Assembly (NCBI GenBank): GCA_030704615.1
Contig: CM060732.1
Location: 65,699,053 to 65,763,052, forward strand
Direction of reading: 5' to 3'
DNA from: Takakia lepidozioides
Taxonomy: Eukaryota; Streptophyta; Takakiopsida; Takakiales; Takakiaceae
DNA: 64,000 nt
The notes beneath the pieces were generated by a model. That model was given only the letters and a program-made list of their open reading frames with translations, did not search any database and was not told the DNA's origin. The position numbers and the translations under genes were made by a program. Numbering within the stretch: position 1 is the first letter of the stretch; every line of letters starts with the position of its first letter. Of this stretch, positions 11,574 through 23,061 are shown piece after piece.

Positions 11574-12118
11574 GTTTCCTAATGATTTCACCGGGTCATT
11601 AGGAAGATTATAACAAAAATGTAAGCTGCAAATATTTTTTGTGCTCTAGTTCTGGAGACCAAGCAATTGGCCTGGCAAAATGATTTTTCATTGATACCCA
11701 GATTCTAATTGGCTGGCATGTAGAGCACCTTGGGCCAAGATTCCAGAACCAAATTCCAAAACCACATGAGGGTTGCTTTGTATGGGAAAATCGGTGGGTC
11801 AAAAATGCTCTCCATTACAATTGACTCCAAATCTGCCTCAAATGTGTCCAAATTTTCATCACAATGTCAATTCCTCTGGTCATATTGTTCCTTGCGTGGA
11901 AACTCACCACCATAACAAATTTTGGAAGCATTCTAACCACTCTACATGCATAGATTTCCATTTGGGCCTATTTCTACTTGAATCCAAATTCCGGGGAACT
12001 CATGCCTAAGCCGAGAGAGGATTCCGGCCCGAAAACTCGGGCTCCGTCATCGATTCATGGGGAATTGCCGGGCACCCGAAACGCAGCACCCGACGAACGC
12101 GAAGGCAGGCCCTTTCTT

Positions 12119-13882
12119 TCATCGTGCGAATCTGCAAATAACCAACTGCCAACCGTCTGAGATGTCAGTGCAGAATACAAGGGAGGCATTTTCCGGACAA
12201 AGCTCCTGCAGCAACTCCTCCACAGGTCGAGGTAAAAGAAAATTCGTGCGTGGGCACGCAGCTTCCTTCTGTAACCTACATCCGCTGTGGAGTCGTAGTG
12301 AGAGACGAGGGCTGCAGGAGATTGCCACCAACACAAACCAGCAGCTTGTTCCTCATTTCACAGCCGTTCTCGAAGCTTCAGTACACAGCCCGAAGAACAA
12401 AATTCCCTGCGTTGTCACGGGTGATGGCAGCATCACCTACAAGCAACGCTGATGAACTGGCAGATCTTTGGGGTGCAGCCCAGGCTCCGTTAGTGAGGTC
12501 AACATCTGGCAAAGAGACTGTCTTACATTCTGAAAATGGAATCCAGAGCTTCCCTGGTTACCGCCCTGCCAGTAAGGGCTCACTCCAAGCAACAGACTAA
12601 CTCTCTTCCGAATGTCTATCTTCCGATCCAACTAAGAGGCAATCTTATTCACATCTCCTATGATGATATTTCTCTAATCCAGAAGACAACATAGATTGAT
12701 GCAAGGATGAAGCTACAACTTACATGCAAACATCCTAATGAGCTGATGTGGAATGCTCTCTGAGATTCCAACTAAACATCCACTACTTAAACCTTGAGAG
12801 CCGGCTTCACCAAGGGTGTCTGGCTCCTAGCCAAAAGCTTCTCTGCGATGTCATGTTCAGTAACAGGGAGATAATAAATATGCGATTTTGTTCGAGTCTT
12901 CTTGAATATATCATCCAATGTGGGACTTTGAGGCTCCATGTCTGTCCAATCCAACACAGCACTACAAATCTTAACTATTGTATGCTTTTTTAACAATCCA
13001 CAAGTGCACATCCACTTGTCAATCTGGCTCTTGGTCTCTCTGCTTGTCTGTCATTACTCTTGCACAGTCGTCACCTCTCAGTAATGTCCCTCTGTACCAT
13101 TACTGTTCTTATTATGAGTTGATTTGCCAGTTTTGGTCTTCCATCCCCTAGTCTCCCAGTCCTTCCTGTTTCCTATCTTTACTCTGCTTGCTCAATCCTC
13201 TATCGCTGTAGCATATGTGCATACCAGCAATCTCTACCCCTCTCTTCCTTGAAGTAAACCCAAGCATCTAATCCTGATAGCTACATACATTGCAAGAGAG
13301 CACAGAAAATCACCAGGAAAGAACCATTTGGGTTGAACTTCAAGTATTATGTGGAGGTCAGTAACCAAAACAATTCCCCTTGAAGTCTGGGTCTGATGCC
13401 AACAATACATGGACAACCTTCTTTTCACAAGGACTTGGACTCCAAGCTTCAGGAGTTGAGGGTGGGTACCTAAAAGCCCTATCTAAAAACATCAGAAGAA
13501 TACAGTTACCTACCTTACAAATCAAACCAAGCTGGACCTCTGCATCCGTCAAGGTGGCATCAGTCACGAGCCTCAAGAGCTCTGTTATCTGATTCCCTGT
13601 GGCTTCCAATTTCTGAATCGTGTCCCTACTAATATATTTCCTAGGCAAGTCCGTGCACAGAATGTGACCCTTTTCCTTCATACTTGGTGCCAAAATTTCC
13701 AATTTTGACCTGACAAACTGTAAGAAGCTTGACATGGGGGTTGTGGCTACCTTGTTCGTCTGATAATTTTCTCGATAGGCTTCATACTGACTGCCTGCCA
13801 AGTTCAGAACATCCAGTTGGTGGTGGCTCACCTGCATCCAAGGCTTTGCGTTTAGGTGCCATCCATTCCCTAACCCCCACAC
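12119..13882 (-). pseudogene. SEN1/UPF1-type helicase-like gene remnant (at least three exons)
   Basis: On the minus strand three separated pieces match, in order, the region between the nucleotide-binding start and motif II of plant SEN1-like (tRNA-splicing endonuclease positive effector-type) helicases. Exon 1 reads SSFLQFVRSKLEILAPSMK... LPRKYIS, and closes at ICK with a good donor (GTAGGTAACT) near 13,505. Exon 2 (about 12,510-12,437) reads MLTSLTEPGLHPKDLPV, preceded by a TTTCAG/CCAG acceptor. Exon 3 (about 12,200-12,146) reads ELCPENASLVFCTDISD, preceded by CTGCAG. Neither the P-loop nor the DEAA box is visible in the flanking sequence, so it is a partial gene. Assignment rests on remembered family patterns. 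Confidence 0.42.
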
Positions 13883-14439
13883 AGATCACCCCAACAACTC
13901 ACCCCAATGAATGCAAGCCTATGTAGAAAACAGGCGAGATGAAGATACCGAAATGCAGCACACATGAACATACACAAAATCAGCGCGCATTAGCATCTGT
14001 GACGGCAGACAGTACAAACAGCAACGCCTCCAAATTGAACCCTAACAGCATCGTCAATGCACAAAATGCAGGAAGATCAAGTTCCAAGGCCATATCTCGC
14101 AAAACGGAACAGCTCCGCTGATTTTCTGCATGGAAAATGTGTGGCTGTGCAGCTCGAGCTACGCTCATAATGAGCACACATAGAAACCCCCCTGCAAATC
14201 ACCTGCATGCGACGGTAGCAAAAACAAGCGCAGCAAAAACATAAAGCAGCGACAATCGAGAGAAATGCCCGTAAGCAAGGTGCAAGGAAGGCTGGAGAAT
14301 GTGCCCGAGAAGATACCCAGCCGCTCCCGCCACCTGCCGGGCCCGTCATCATCATTATCTCGGGTGCCTGGGTGTGTCCGCACGGGCGGACATGCAACCC
14401 CGTGCCTAAACCCATCGCCGGCTTTTGATCGCCCCCTCA

Positions 14440-14714
14440 CCCCTTTAGCCTGCCACGTCACTCGGTCAAAGGTGCTGGAGGGCCGTGAACCACCCAATTT
14501 TGGGTACCCCTGCACATTAAAAAAATCACTGACGGCAGGGATTTTATTATTTTAGGGTGCCATAAAGACAGGCGGGTGCATAACATCAAGGCGCACAACT
14601 TTCGTTCAGAAATTTTTTTCATCTGATGTCATCGGACGAAGTTACATCGTGGATGAATTCTGTAGCCCACCCTGACGCGACCCGAAACGGGTCGCCTCGT
14701 CCATTAGGGGTTAA
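14440..14714 (-). mobile_element. piggyBac-like terminal and subterminal sequence, copy 1
   Basis: Read on the minus strand from 14,714 it begins TTAA CCCC TAATGGACGAGG CGACCC and continues into sequence related to 33,287-33,620: the ATGGCGCC/CCATAAAGAC block, the CACCCAATTTTG block and the GGTTGACCG/GTCAAC block. TTAA targets followed by CCC(C/T) are diagnostic of piggyBac elements. No transposase is seen here. The matching opposite end was not found with certainty. Confidence 0.6.
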
Positions 14715-14732
14715 TGTTGGCGGCGGCTGACA

Positions 14733-16330
14733 GTATGCTTGGATACTTGTGAATCTGCTGTTTGATTATTAAATCTAAACCAGGTTGATGAGGCGCTTTG
14801 GTAAGTTGGGTACACAAGGATGTTAATGGACCCTATCTGGGCAGTTGGTTGTTCACGAGGATATTTTCCAGCCGACATTGTTGTAAGTGCATCTCGAAAT
14901 TGCTCACACCGTCTCACTGAGGTTCTTAATTTCGTCTGTCGATTCGCAACATCTCTAATGGGGAGCCCATCGCCCAAAATATATCTTCACCTGGAGGCGC
15001 AGATTGTGGAACCTCGTACGTAATGCACTGCATGGGGATGTTGCAGATCAGCTCAGCACATTCTGTTGCTAAGAGAAAAATAGCTGTGCGCGTCTGTCAA
15101 GCTCCTCAATCGTGTTTACAGGGCCTCTATTTTTCCTCTTCTGCCAGCACATTATGACCCCCCAACACTTTTGTCTCTTAGCTTTGTAGAAACAGAACGG
15201 TATAATTCCTCAAACATCTTTCTGGCCGAGAGTGAGGGAACAATTCATCGCGCTACTGTAACCCACTTATAGTCCATGGAGCTTCCGGTCGTGACCCGAC
15301 TTGCGACGCCATAGCTACGAGCTCCGTTCTCACTCTTTGTAGTAGTGCTATGTTGTAATGGAACTTTGGATCTCTAATCCGACGGCAACGAATAATTAGC
15401 GGCACAATGTACGGTAGGAATGGCCCATGCAGCTGCAGTGAGCCTTTCAGGCTTCTGCATCTAACAGTTTCACATTTCATTCTGCTACGATACGACAAGC
15501 ACAGTCTGTGGCAGAATGCTTCTGGGAACAGCGTACATATATTCATGAACGTGATCTGAGCAACGTGCCATAGAGGAACTTGCTGTGTACAACAAGCTGA
15601 CGAGAAGAAGAGACGGTGAATTGTTGGTGGTGAAAACGTCAACAGATAATGGAGGGATGGACAGTTGATGCTTCTAGATCTGACGTTTCTTAAAACTGTC
15701 TGACTTGCGCTACCGAAGAAATATTCCTGACATACTTCAAGCGGTTTGATGAGGCCAAAAACTGCACTAGGACTCTGCGACACTACCAAGTGTGTACAAC
15801 CTCAACTTGCCGCAGGCTTTAACCTTCCGAAATTCTAAAACAGACCACAGGTCTACAGTGTTGATAGAACATTTGGAAATTTGGTCTTGCAGAATTAGCT
15901 TATTCCGCCACGTCATTAAATGATAAGATCCATTTGCACATTTGAGCACTCTACTGCTTAACCTGAGAAACACTAAATTAAGATTGTGTATGGCATCATC
16001 GCACAGGGTCTTCGTAATAAATCATGCGACTGATTCTCCACCACAACAAGTCCTAAGTCGACCAAGTTGAACATTTCAACTTCAAGGTGCGCAGCCAAAT
16101 GGAGCATTGGCTCTGGACGAATCTTAGAATGTAGGTAAAGCGGAACACATGTCCAAGGAGTCATGAACATGGAAGTAATCTGAACATTTTCAATTTTCGC
16201 ACCTGAGAAAATAGACTACTGGAAGAGAGAAGGTAATTTATACCATCATGAGAGAATATCACACTATTTAAACCACTCTGTCTGTGGGGTGCACTCCAAG
16301 CGATGTCATCTTTCTTTTGTCGGAAGATTG
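14733..16330 (+). repeat. Long repeat, block B, copy 1
   Basis: From GTATGCTTG through TAAACCAGGTTGATGAGG, GGCAGTTGGTTGTTCACG and on to TTTAAACCACTC and beyond, about 1.6 kb matches 21,324-23,035 in direct orientation, with many substitutions and indels. An internal ~320 bp block (about 15,398-15,715) is inverted relative to the other copy. The distal part has a TATA-like TATTTAAA (16,265-16,272), conserved as GTTTAAAA in copy 2. No coding frame is conserved between copies, so I treat it as non-coding repeat or duplicated upstream DNA. Confidence 0.85.
15398..15715 (-). repeat. Block inverted relative to the second repeat copy
   Basis: The sequence between CGAATAATTA (about 15,388) and TTCCTGACATACTTCAAG (about 15,722) matches the reverse complement of 22,008-22,362, whereas both flanks match in the direct sense. 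Shared landmarks in opposite orientation: AGAAGCATTCTGCCACAG, AGCATCAACTGTCCA and GTGAAACNGTTAGAT. A local inversion occurred in one of the two copies. Confidence 0.8.
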
Positions 16331-17094
16331 ATTTTTGATGGCCATTCTAGCTTTTCCACCAATCTGTAGCTGTATTCTGCTCGTAAGTATCACTAAGTAG
16401 CTCACGAAGAGCTAGAGTAAGGACTTGGGATAGTCTGATCCAAGGCCGAACTGATGATACCCTCATCGTAAGGGCAGAGAATACATATATTCAATGATTG
16501 TATGGGGGGTTCCAAATAACTCAGGACTGTGCACCGGAAGTGGATGGCGAGCCAGTTTCATTATAGCTTGCATCGTCTGAACGGGGGTTTTGAACTCCGT
16601 AACGACAGATCCAACGGCCGACGTCGAATTCTAGAGAATCGAGCTGTTGTTGACCAGTCGAACGGCCCAGTTGTGCCAAGTGGAACTAGCTGCAAAACAT
16701 CGTTAACCAGTGCATGGGTCATTGAATGCAGGGCTCGTGGGTAGGGCATAGGATCGTTCCAGATATGCAGGAATGAATAGTTTGATGTTTCTATTTGCAC
16801 ATTGTGGAGAGATGAATTCCCCGGAGATTCAGTGCATCCTGTAATTAACAAGTTGCAGGATTCAGCTTTAATTTCTGTCTGTGGCAACTTGCAATGTACA
16901 GATGCAAATGATAAGCTATATCTGTGTAACTTAGCAAGTTGCTTAACAGCTCCAAACGAGAAACTGTGTACTCTATAAGACGTAGCGATTTGCCACAGCT
17001 GCAAAAAGAAGTTGCAATAAGTTGGAGTATTACAACTGCAGTACTAGTGGGTGACTCAGCCAGAGCAAGGACATCTAAGTAATAGAATATGGAG
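16331..17094. other. Intergenic, upstream of the 17.3 kb gene
   Basis: Unique-looking sequence with no recognised coding frame. It lies immediately upstream of the TATA box of the gene that follows and probably holds its promoter. Confidence 0.4.
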
Positions 17095-17102
17095 TATATA
17101 AA
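17095..17102 (+). promoter_or_regulatory. TATA box for the 17.3 kb gene
   Basis: TATATAAA, framed by GGAG...CTCC (GGAG TATATAAA CCGTACTCC), lies 213 bases before the chosen ATG. That distance suits a plant core promoter with transcription starting near 17,125 and a 5' UTR of about 190 bases. Confidence 0.55.
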
Positions 17103-17314
17103 CCGTACTCCAAGCACCTCCCTCTCACTAGCTCATGAGCTTCGACCGTCTTCAGATTGCAAGCTGGTGTCATTGTCGATTTTCAGATCGTTAGGCCTGT
17201 GACCCACTTTTCTCTCTTCTACTGGAAGCGGAGGGTCTTATGTTTCCCAGTTCTCACGTTGCCCTATAGTCTGCGTCTCTCCATTTGCGGCCCTCAAACT
17301 GCAGCGAGGTCCAC

Positions 17315-18106
17315 ATGGGTGTATCCTTTAGCTCCGTATGTTGTACCAGTTACGAGCCTGCCAGCCGCCACCTAGCTCTCCAGAGCTATGAGATGACTCG
17401 GGGACTTGGAAAACAGTTGAAGACTTTGAAGGGAAAGGTTCACAACTGTGTGAGCGAAAAGCTTGGATGGAAGAGGTGTAAGGAGATCTGCAATAACCAT
17501 TTCTGCATGTCTCTAGAGAACATACATTATTGCCAGACAGAGCTCCCAGGCGTTACATTGGGTCTCAAGGGAATGAGAAGTGCCCTAAGATTGCACGAAG
17601 AAACGCCCGGGAAGAGACTAATCAATCACGACTTCTTGGTTATTGAGATTCATACTAACAGCGAAATCCAGCCCAAGATATTTTTGAGAGCAGAGAAATG
17701 CTGTGGGGGCGACAAAATTGGAATTGTTATCGGTGTTCACGAAGAGTATGAAGCGGAAGCCGCGAAGATCTGTCTGTTTACGGTAAAATGCGAGAGCAAG
17801 ATAATTGGGATGGAAGATCTGTTCGAAGTGCTGGCAGACCAGTGTCCGGACTACAGCGCGATAGAGCACAATTGTTGGGAGTACGCGAGGTCGACAACAA
17901 AGCGGCTGTTGAAAGCATGCCAACGTTTGCCTCGGGTCAATAAGCAAGAGGAGAAAAGACTGCAGGAGGAGATAGATTCGGTGGAGGCACGCATAATGGG
18001 CAACTTAGTGACCTACAATGGAATGCTGATAGCCGCCTCCGCAGTAGTCATCGCAGTCCTCGACTGGATCAGTAGTCGTTGTTATGTTCTGGGTGCGCCT
18101 TATTAG
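17315..18106 (+). CDS. Putative N-myristoylated, membrane-anchored protein with NC-box (LRAT/NlpC-like) thiol motif
   Basis: Single open frame of 263 codons. ATG at 17,315 is preferred because it gives MGVSFSSVCC: Gly2 and Ser6 fit N-myristoylation, and Cys9/Cys10 could be palmitoylated. Residues 105-115 (HDFLVIEIHT) and the motif IEHNCWEYA (Cys187) resemble the His strand and Asn-Cys helix of circularly permuted papain-like domains (LRAT, PPPDE, NlpC-type), where His precedes Cys. Cys-rich turns occur at 45-73 and CC at 129-130. A charged helix (about 205-228, KQEEKRLQEEIDSVEAR) leads to a hydrophobic segment (about 235-255) near the C-terminus, a likely membrane anchor. An upstream TATA box supports expression. 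Function is not known. The thiol-fold assignment is inference from motif order only. Confidence 0.7.
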   Translation: MGVSFSSVCCTSYEPASRHLALQSYEMTRGLGKQLKTLKGKVHNCVSEKLGWKRCKEICNNHFCMSLENIHYCQTELPGVTLGLKGMRSALRLHEETPGKRLINHDFLVIEIHTNSEIQPKIFLRAEKCCGGDKIGIVIGVHEEYEAEAAKICLFTVKCESKIIGMEDLFEVLADQCPDYSAIEHNCWEYARSTTKRLLKACQRLPRVNKQEEKRLQEEIDSVEARIMGNLVTYNGMLIAASAVVIAVLDWISSRCYVLGAPY

Positions 18107-20165
18107 AGTATCCGAGGGAGAGGTTGATTGGTTTCCGGAATGTAAGATGTTCACTTGACGTGAAGATCATTAGCATCAGAAAACTAGAACACTGTTATTA
18201 GAAGTTTTGCACTGGTTTTATCCACCAACCTGGTAGAGCTGTATGCTCTGTAAATCTCCAAGTTTATCTGTGTATGAGAGCGTGAGGTACTCCGCCTTCA
18301 TTCAACGTTTCGGAAATTGGACTTGTTCTTTGTTGTTGTTTATCCCCATGTGGTGTCGCATGGGCTGTTTGGGCTTCAAGGGGCCGTTAATAATGTCTTT
18401 GCACTCTCACATGCTTCTCTCCCTCATAAACACTGCAGTCAAGTGATATGATATCCTCGATGATATCTGTAGATGTCGTGCAATGGAAGGGAGGACTGCG
18501 CAGCGCCAACTTTGATAACCGCCCATCACCAGTGCAGGTCACGCTCTTCCAGGAATTTGCATTTTATCACACAATTATCGAACTTCACTTTCGTACTTTC
18601 ACTTTCGTACAACTTCATAGAAGTGGAATCCCTGTTCAAAACTGACTCTGTTCATCGGAAGAAAATACAAGTTTTAGTGGAAAACAGTACAATGCCTGGT
18701 GGTCTGGAAGAGGATTCCCAAAAGAACTTCAAGAAATTCGAGAACCTTTCGATGGTACTTATGTAGCCCAAATGAGTGTATCGAGTGGATATACTCAAAT
18801 TTCCAGGTAGGTAGGAGATTTTGAACTTGAAGCAGCCGGGAAAGGTGAGTCACACATAATTCTGCGAGGGTTTTTTGATTTGTGCTTTGTAAACAAACCC
18901 AGAAAGTACATCTGCCCCTTCTCCAACCCTTATATAAACATTGAAGTTGGTTGAATGTCCTGCTCTGTTTTCTTGGTGAGGTGCGCATGGATGTAAAGAA
19001 GATGATAGTGGAGATGTAAGAATTCAGGAGCTAAGCCGAAGAAATGAAATAAAATGGTGCTTTATAACGTCTGCGGAAAGCTCATAGAGCTTATGGGACA
19101 AAATGGAAGAAAACATGAGGAAACAGAACCAGAGGCAAGAATAAGAACTATTGCTCGAGTGATTGTCTAAGGGTGAAGGCCTCGTGCAGGCAAGCTGCCA
19201 AGCATTTCTAAAGAAAGACAGAGAAACTTTGTAATGTGTGAGAGAGAGACGATGAAAGCGGGTTACAAGATGAACTGCTGAAAAGGACGCGGATGAAGTG
19301 TAGTCGGAGCAGAGTTTGACAGTCGAGAGGGGATGGGCTGGACGGCATAATTTTTGGTTGTAGAGAACTCATCAAGATTACACTGGAGTCATCCTTCTTG
19401 ACACTGTAGTTACTAGTAACTACAGTGCTAGTTACTTAAGCATTGAGAGCAATGGGCTATGCTCTCTTTTAGTCCTCATGTGTTTGTACGCTGCTGCAGA
19501 TGTGTGAGGCCAGCACTTACCTTGGTCCTAAGGTTTACTGCTGTAGTGACACTGTAATGAAGCTGAGTGTGTGGGTCACTAGATTAGCATGAGCAGGTTC
19601 TGTCAGCCGGTGTATCTTTTCATGGTCACTAATATTGTTCTAGTCTTTATGATACTATGCTTGTAAGGTGCTGACACAAGTCTTTGTGTCTAGTAGATGT
19701 GTATCTTTCTTGAGCTTGCATGTGGAAAGTGTTGCCAACTACTTCTCACAAACAATAATAATGTGAAAAAGATCATATATGTTGCAAGGCGTCTGGTTGT
19801 GCTTAGGGCAGCCGTAAAAGAGAATGCTCTCACTTGGACGTTCTTTAGCCTTCCGTCCCCAGGAGTGATCAAGTAGTTTGGAAGAGCAATGAAAGCCTCT
19901 AAGTTGGTCAATCTGCCTTCTAGCAGCCTTTCTGTAGACCCATTGGCCCTCGTGGCCCCCTGCGGACGTCGCAAAGCTTCTTTCGTTTTTTTTGTCTTCC
20001 TCTGTCCGATGAGGGGCTTCGTCTCGAGGCGACACTTTGGGGTTTGTTTAGCACGTTCTTAAATTTATGTTGTACTCCGCTCTGCGCGATTTTTTCCATA
20101 ACCTCTGTTTTCTACTGAGTCCCACGGACCCATCCAGGCATCCTATGCACGCAGACCGCAGATTC
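18107..20165. other. Intergenic stretch with a perfect palindrome
   Basis: About 2 kb containing the presumed 3' UTR of the preceding gene, a short tandem duplication of CACTTTCGTAC (about 18,585-18,612) and the 26-bp palindrome at 19,402-19,427. A 98-codon minus-strand frame at 20,035-19,739 has no recognisable domain. Confidence 0.45.
19402..19427. repeat. Perfect 26-bp palindrome
   Basis: CACTGTAGTTACT is followed immediately by its exact reverse complement, with no spacer. It is then followed by a partial repeat, CTAGTTACT. It could be a protein-binding site, a cruciform or a footprint of element excision. Confidence 0.9.
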
Positions 20166-20169
20166 ATCT

Positions 20170-20720
20170 TCAACCAATAGGAAATTGAGATTGTCAAATC
20201 ATACCAATACCTGGGTCAGGTTATCCACTCTGCCAAATTCCAGGTTGCATCAACAGCCCTCGACAGTTGGCGAAGGGCAAGGCCGACTCCATCCGCCTTC
20301 AGGCCAAATGCAAACAGATACACCTGCGCCACCCCCAACCAAATAGTGGCTATTTGACAGCGTTGTCACCCCCGGCCGCCAAGTATGGTTGTGAGGTCTG
20401 GGCACATGGTATCCCAATTTTCTGGTGGGAGAAAAATCTGGAACCATTGCAGTCATTGCCATCTTTTCTCCAAGAAATGTTTGGCGCCAGAGGCACAACT
20501 CCTTCTCACATCAGGACTATGTGCAGAGTTTGCATGCGTGCCACTTCAAACCGAGGCACTTTTCCGGCTTACAATCTTTCTTAATAGGTTACAAGCCCTT
20601 CCACCCAAGGGGCTCGTGGCAAGAGCCCTCGCAACATCTTTTAGGCTCGAAATAGCAGGTTTCAAGCACTCCTGGTATGCTCGAGTGTGCAGTAGTTTTG
20701 AGCGTGGACTGAGTTTGATG
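20170..20720 (+). pseudogene. LINE (non-LTR retrotransposon) reverse transcriptase C-terminal fragment
   Basis: Pieces in two or three plus frames match the RT thumb region of plant/algal LINEs: VKSYQYLGQVIH, CKQIHLRHPQ, AAKYGCEVWAHG, LPSFLQEMFGARGTTPSH, then after a frame change LNRLQALPPKGLVARAL and FKHSWYARV. Stops and at least two frameshifts make it inactive. It has neither RT catalytic core nor 3' end, so it is a short relic. Confidence 0.75.
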
Positions 20721-21100
20721 GAGTACAGAAATTATGCATTTGCTGCTTTACAGATGAGGTCAATTATTCTGCATCACCAGGAATGGTGGGAGTGCGTGAT
20801 TATTGTAGAACCTGGATGAAGTCGTCGTTTAGCATAATTTCTTTGCTCAATGTATTGTCACTCGTAAGCAAGGGGAACGATCCAACGATGCATACCTAGT
20901 CTATATATGAAATCCTCTTGCCAATGCCTGCTCAGAACCACTCGAATTCAGAGGGACATGATGGCGTGATTTATTCGGTTGAACAGATTTGGTGCTGATT
21001 TGGTGAAGTCGTGAATAGGGCACTAATTGCCAAGAAGGGTGATCTCACAAAGGATGGAAACAACAAACAAGCTGGGTGGATGGAAAAACGGGTCCCAATT

Positions 21101-21307
21101 CGAACGTTTGATCACGAAGAGCGTGGCGGGCTATAACTTAAGTGTGGTGGCGCAGCAGCGATGATCCAAGATCATATGCATGATAATATATGAAGCTCAT
21201 CAAAGCTCTCAGCAGTGTGGCCGTAAACTTGCTGCATGTACCCTTGTATCCGGATCGATTACCTTTGGCGGCATAACAAGCGCACTGCTCAGATTATCTC
21301 AAGATTG
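21101..21307 (+). repeat. Long repeat, block A, copy 2
   Basis: Direct repeat of 11,391-11,573, joined here to block B through only about 16 bases. This makes it the uninterrupted version of the long repeat. Confidence 0.85.
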
Positions 21308-21323
21308 TCTCATCTAAGTAAGC

Positions 21324-23035
21324 GTATGCTTGTTAATGAGCTGTTTCGATTGTTAGATCTAAACCAGGTTGATGAGGCGCTTTTGTAACTTGGGTAGACA
21401 AGGATGTTAATGGACCCTGACTGGGCAGTTGGTTGTTCACGAGGATATTTTCCAGCCGACTTTGTTGTAAGTGTTTGGGTGTTTACCAGCATCTCGCAAT
21501 TGTTCGCGCACACGCACTGAATGCTCTACCGTCTCATAATTGAAGTTCTTAAATTCGTCTGTCGATTCGCAATCTCTCTAGAAGGTTAATGGGAAGCCCA
21601 GATTGTGTAAGTACTAAGTACCCTCTCCCATAATGCACTGCATGGGGATGCTGATAAGCTCAGCGAAAAAAAACAAACAAACCAAAAAAAACCTCTTTCT
21701 CAGTTGCATGCTTTGTCAAGCTCCTCAATCCTGTTTTCAGCTCGTTTTCAAAGGCCTCTATTTTTCTCTTCTTACTTTCTGAGTCTCTGAGTGTGTGTAT
21801 ACCTATCAATTGGTGAGTACTGTGTGAGACTTACTACCTCATTATACTTACTCTTCTTGTGTCAATGCTTTCTGTAGCATGGATGTTGTCATCTAAGATT
21901 CTTGTACAATTCTCACAATAGCTACGATCTCCCGTCTCACTCTCTTGAAGTAGCGAGCTACGTTATAAACCTCGGATCTCCACCATTTAATACTACGGTA
22001 CCGAATAATTATCATCGACACATCGGTAACAAAAGTCAGGCAGTTTTAAAAGCCGTCAGAACTAGAAGCATCAACTGTCCAGCTCTATTGTCACTACCTG
22101 CAAGTCCCCGTCTCTTCTTCTCTTCAGCTTGTTGTATCTCACAGCAGGTTTCTCTACGGCACGTTGCTCACTGCATTGCTCAGATCACGTTCACGAGTAG
22201 ATTTACACTGTTCACAGAAGCATTCTGCCACAGGGGCCATTGTCAAGCTGCACTTCCATATCGTACGATACGCGTATCATCTGAATGAAATGTGAAACCG
22301 TTAGATTCAGAAAGCCTGAAAGGCTCACAGCAGCATGGGCCATTCTACCGTACAAGTTATTCCTGACGTACGTCAAGCCGTTTGACGAGGCCAACACTCG
22401 TTCCAGGGACTCTTCGGAGGACAATGACATCCAATTTTTATCAGTATCATGTGTACAACCTCAACTTGCCGCAGGCTTTTACCTTCCGAAATTATGAAAC
22501 AGACCACAGACAGTAGCCAGTTCATAGAACATTTGGTCTTGGAGAATTAGCTTAGTCCGGCACATTGAATAATAAGATGCATTTGCACATTTGAGCACTC
22601 TAGTGCTTTATAACCTGAGAAAATACTAAAGTAAGATTGTGTATGGCGTCATCATCATGTGCGATTTGGATGTTTGAAAGTAGAGAACTCGGAGGGCTTC
22701 GTAATAAATGCGACTGATTCTCCACTGGACACAACAAATCCTAAGTGGATCAAGTTCAACATGTCAACTGTAAGGTGCGCAGCCACAACGAATATTGGCT
22801 CTGGACAAATCTTAGAATGTAGGTAAAATTAAGCGGCAAACATGTGAATGGAAGGAATCATTCATGAACATGGAAATATGAGTTCTGCTTTCAATCTTTG
22901 CACCTGAGGAAATAGTCTACAGGACAAGAGAGAGGGAACTCTATACCATGGAGGAGATCACAATGTTTAAAACCACTCCCTTGGTGCACTCTGGACAAGC
23001 GATTCTCATCCTTCTTTTAATTGTTGGACGATCGA
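21324..23035 (+). repeat. Long repeat, block B, copy 2
   Basis: Direct repeat of 14,733-16,330, with the block at 22,008-22,362 inverted relative to copy 1. It contains an A-rich tract near 21,665-21,692. It ends near 23,035, just before the inverted repeat shared with 6.4 kb. Confidence 0.85.
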
Positions 23036-23061
23036 CTGTTGTTGTTGATGGCAACCAATCC

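Larger units (their letters stand above)
11574..14732. mobile_element. 3.2 kb segment splitting the long repeat; probable piggyBac-like insertion carrying helicase exons
   Basis: Absent from the second copy of the repeat (empty-site equivalent 21,308-21,323). Its right end is a piggyBac-like terminus: TTAA at 14,711-14,714 preceded by the complement of CCCCTAATGGACGAGG. That end resembles those at 33,287 and 43,501. Near the left edge is a short inverted repeat, CCTAATGA/TCATTAGG (about 11,578-11,603), which could be a degraded terminus. Inside lie minus-strand exon remnants of a SEN1-type helicase. The boundaries do not show a clean TTAA duplication, so the insertion model is tentative. Confidence 0.45.

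Noticed and set aside
15253-15789. 178-codon minus-strand open frame
   Set aside because: It lies across the inverted block of the long repeat, and the frame is not kept in the other copy, so it is probably chance.
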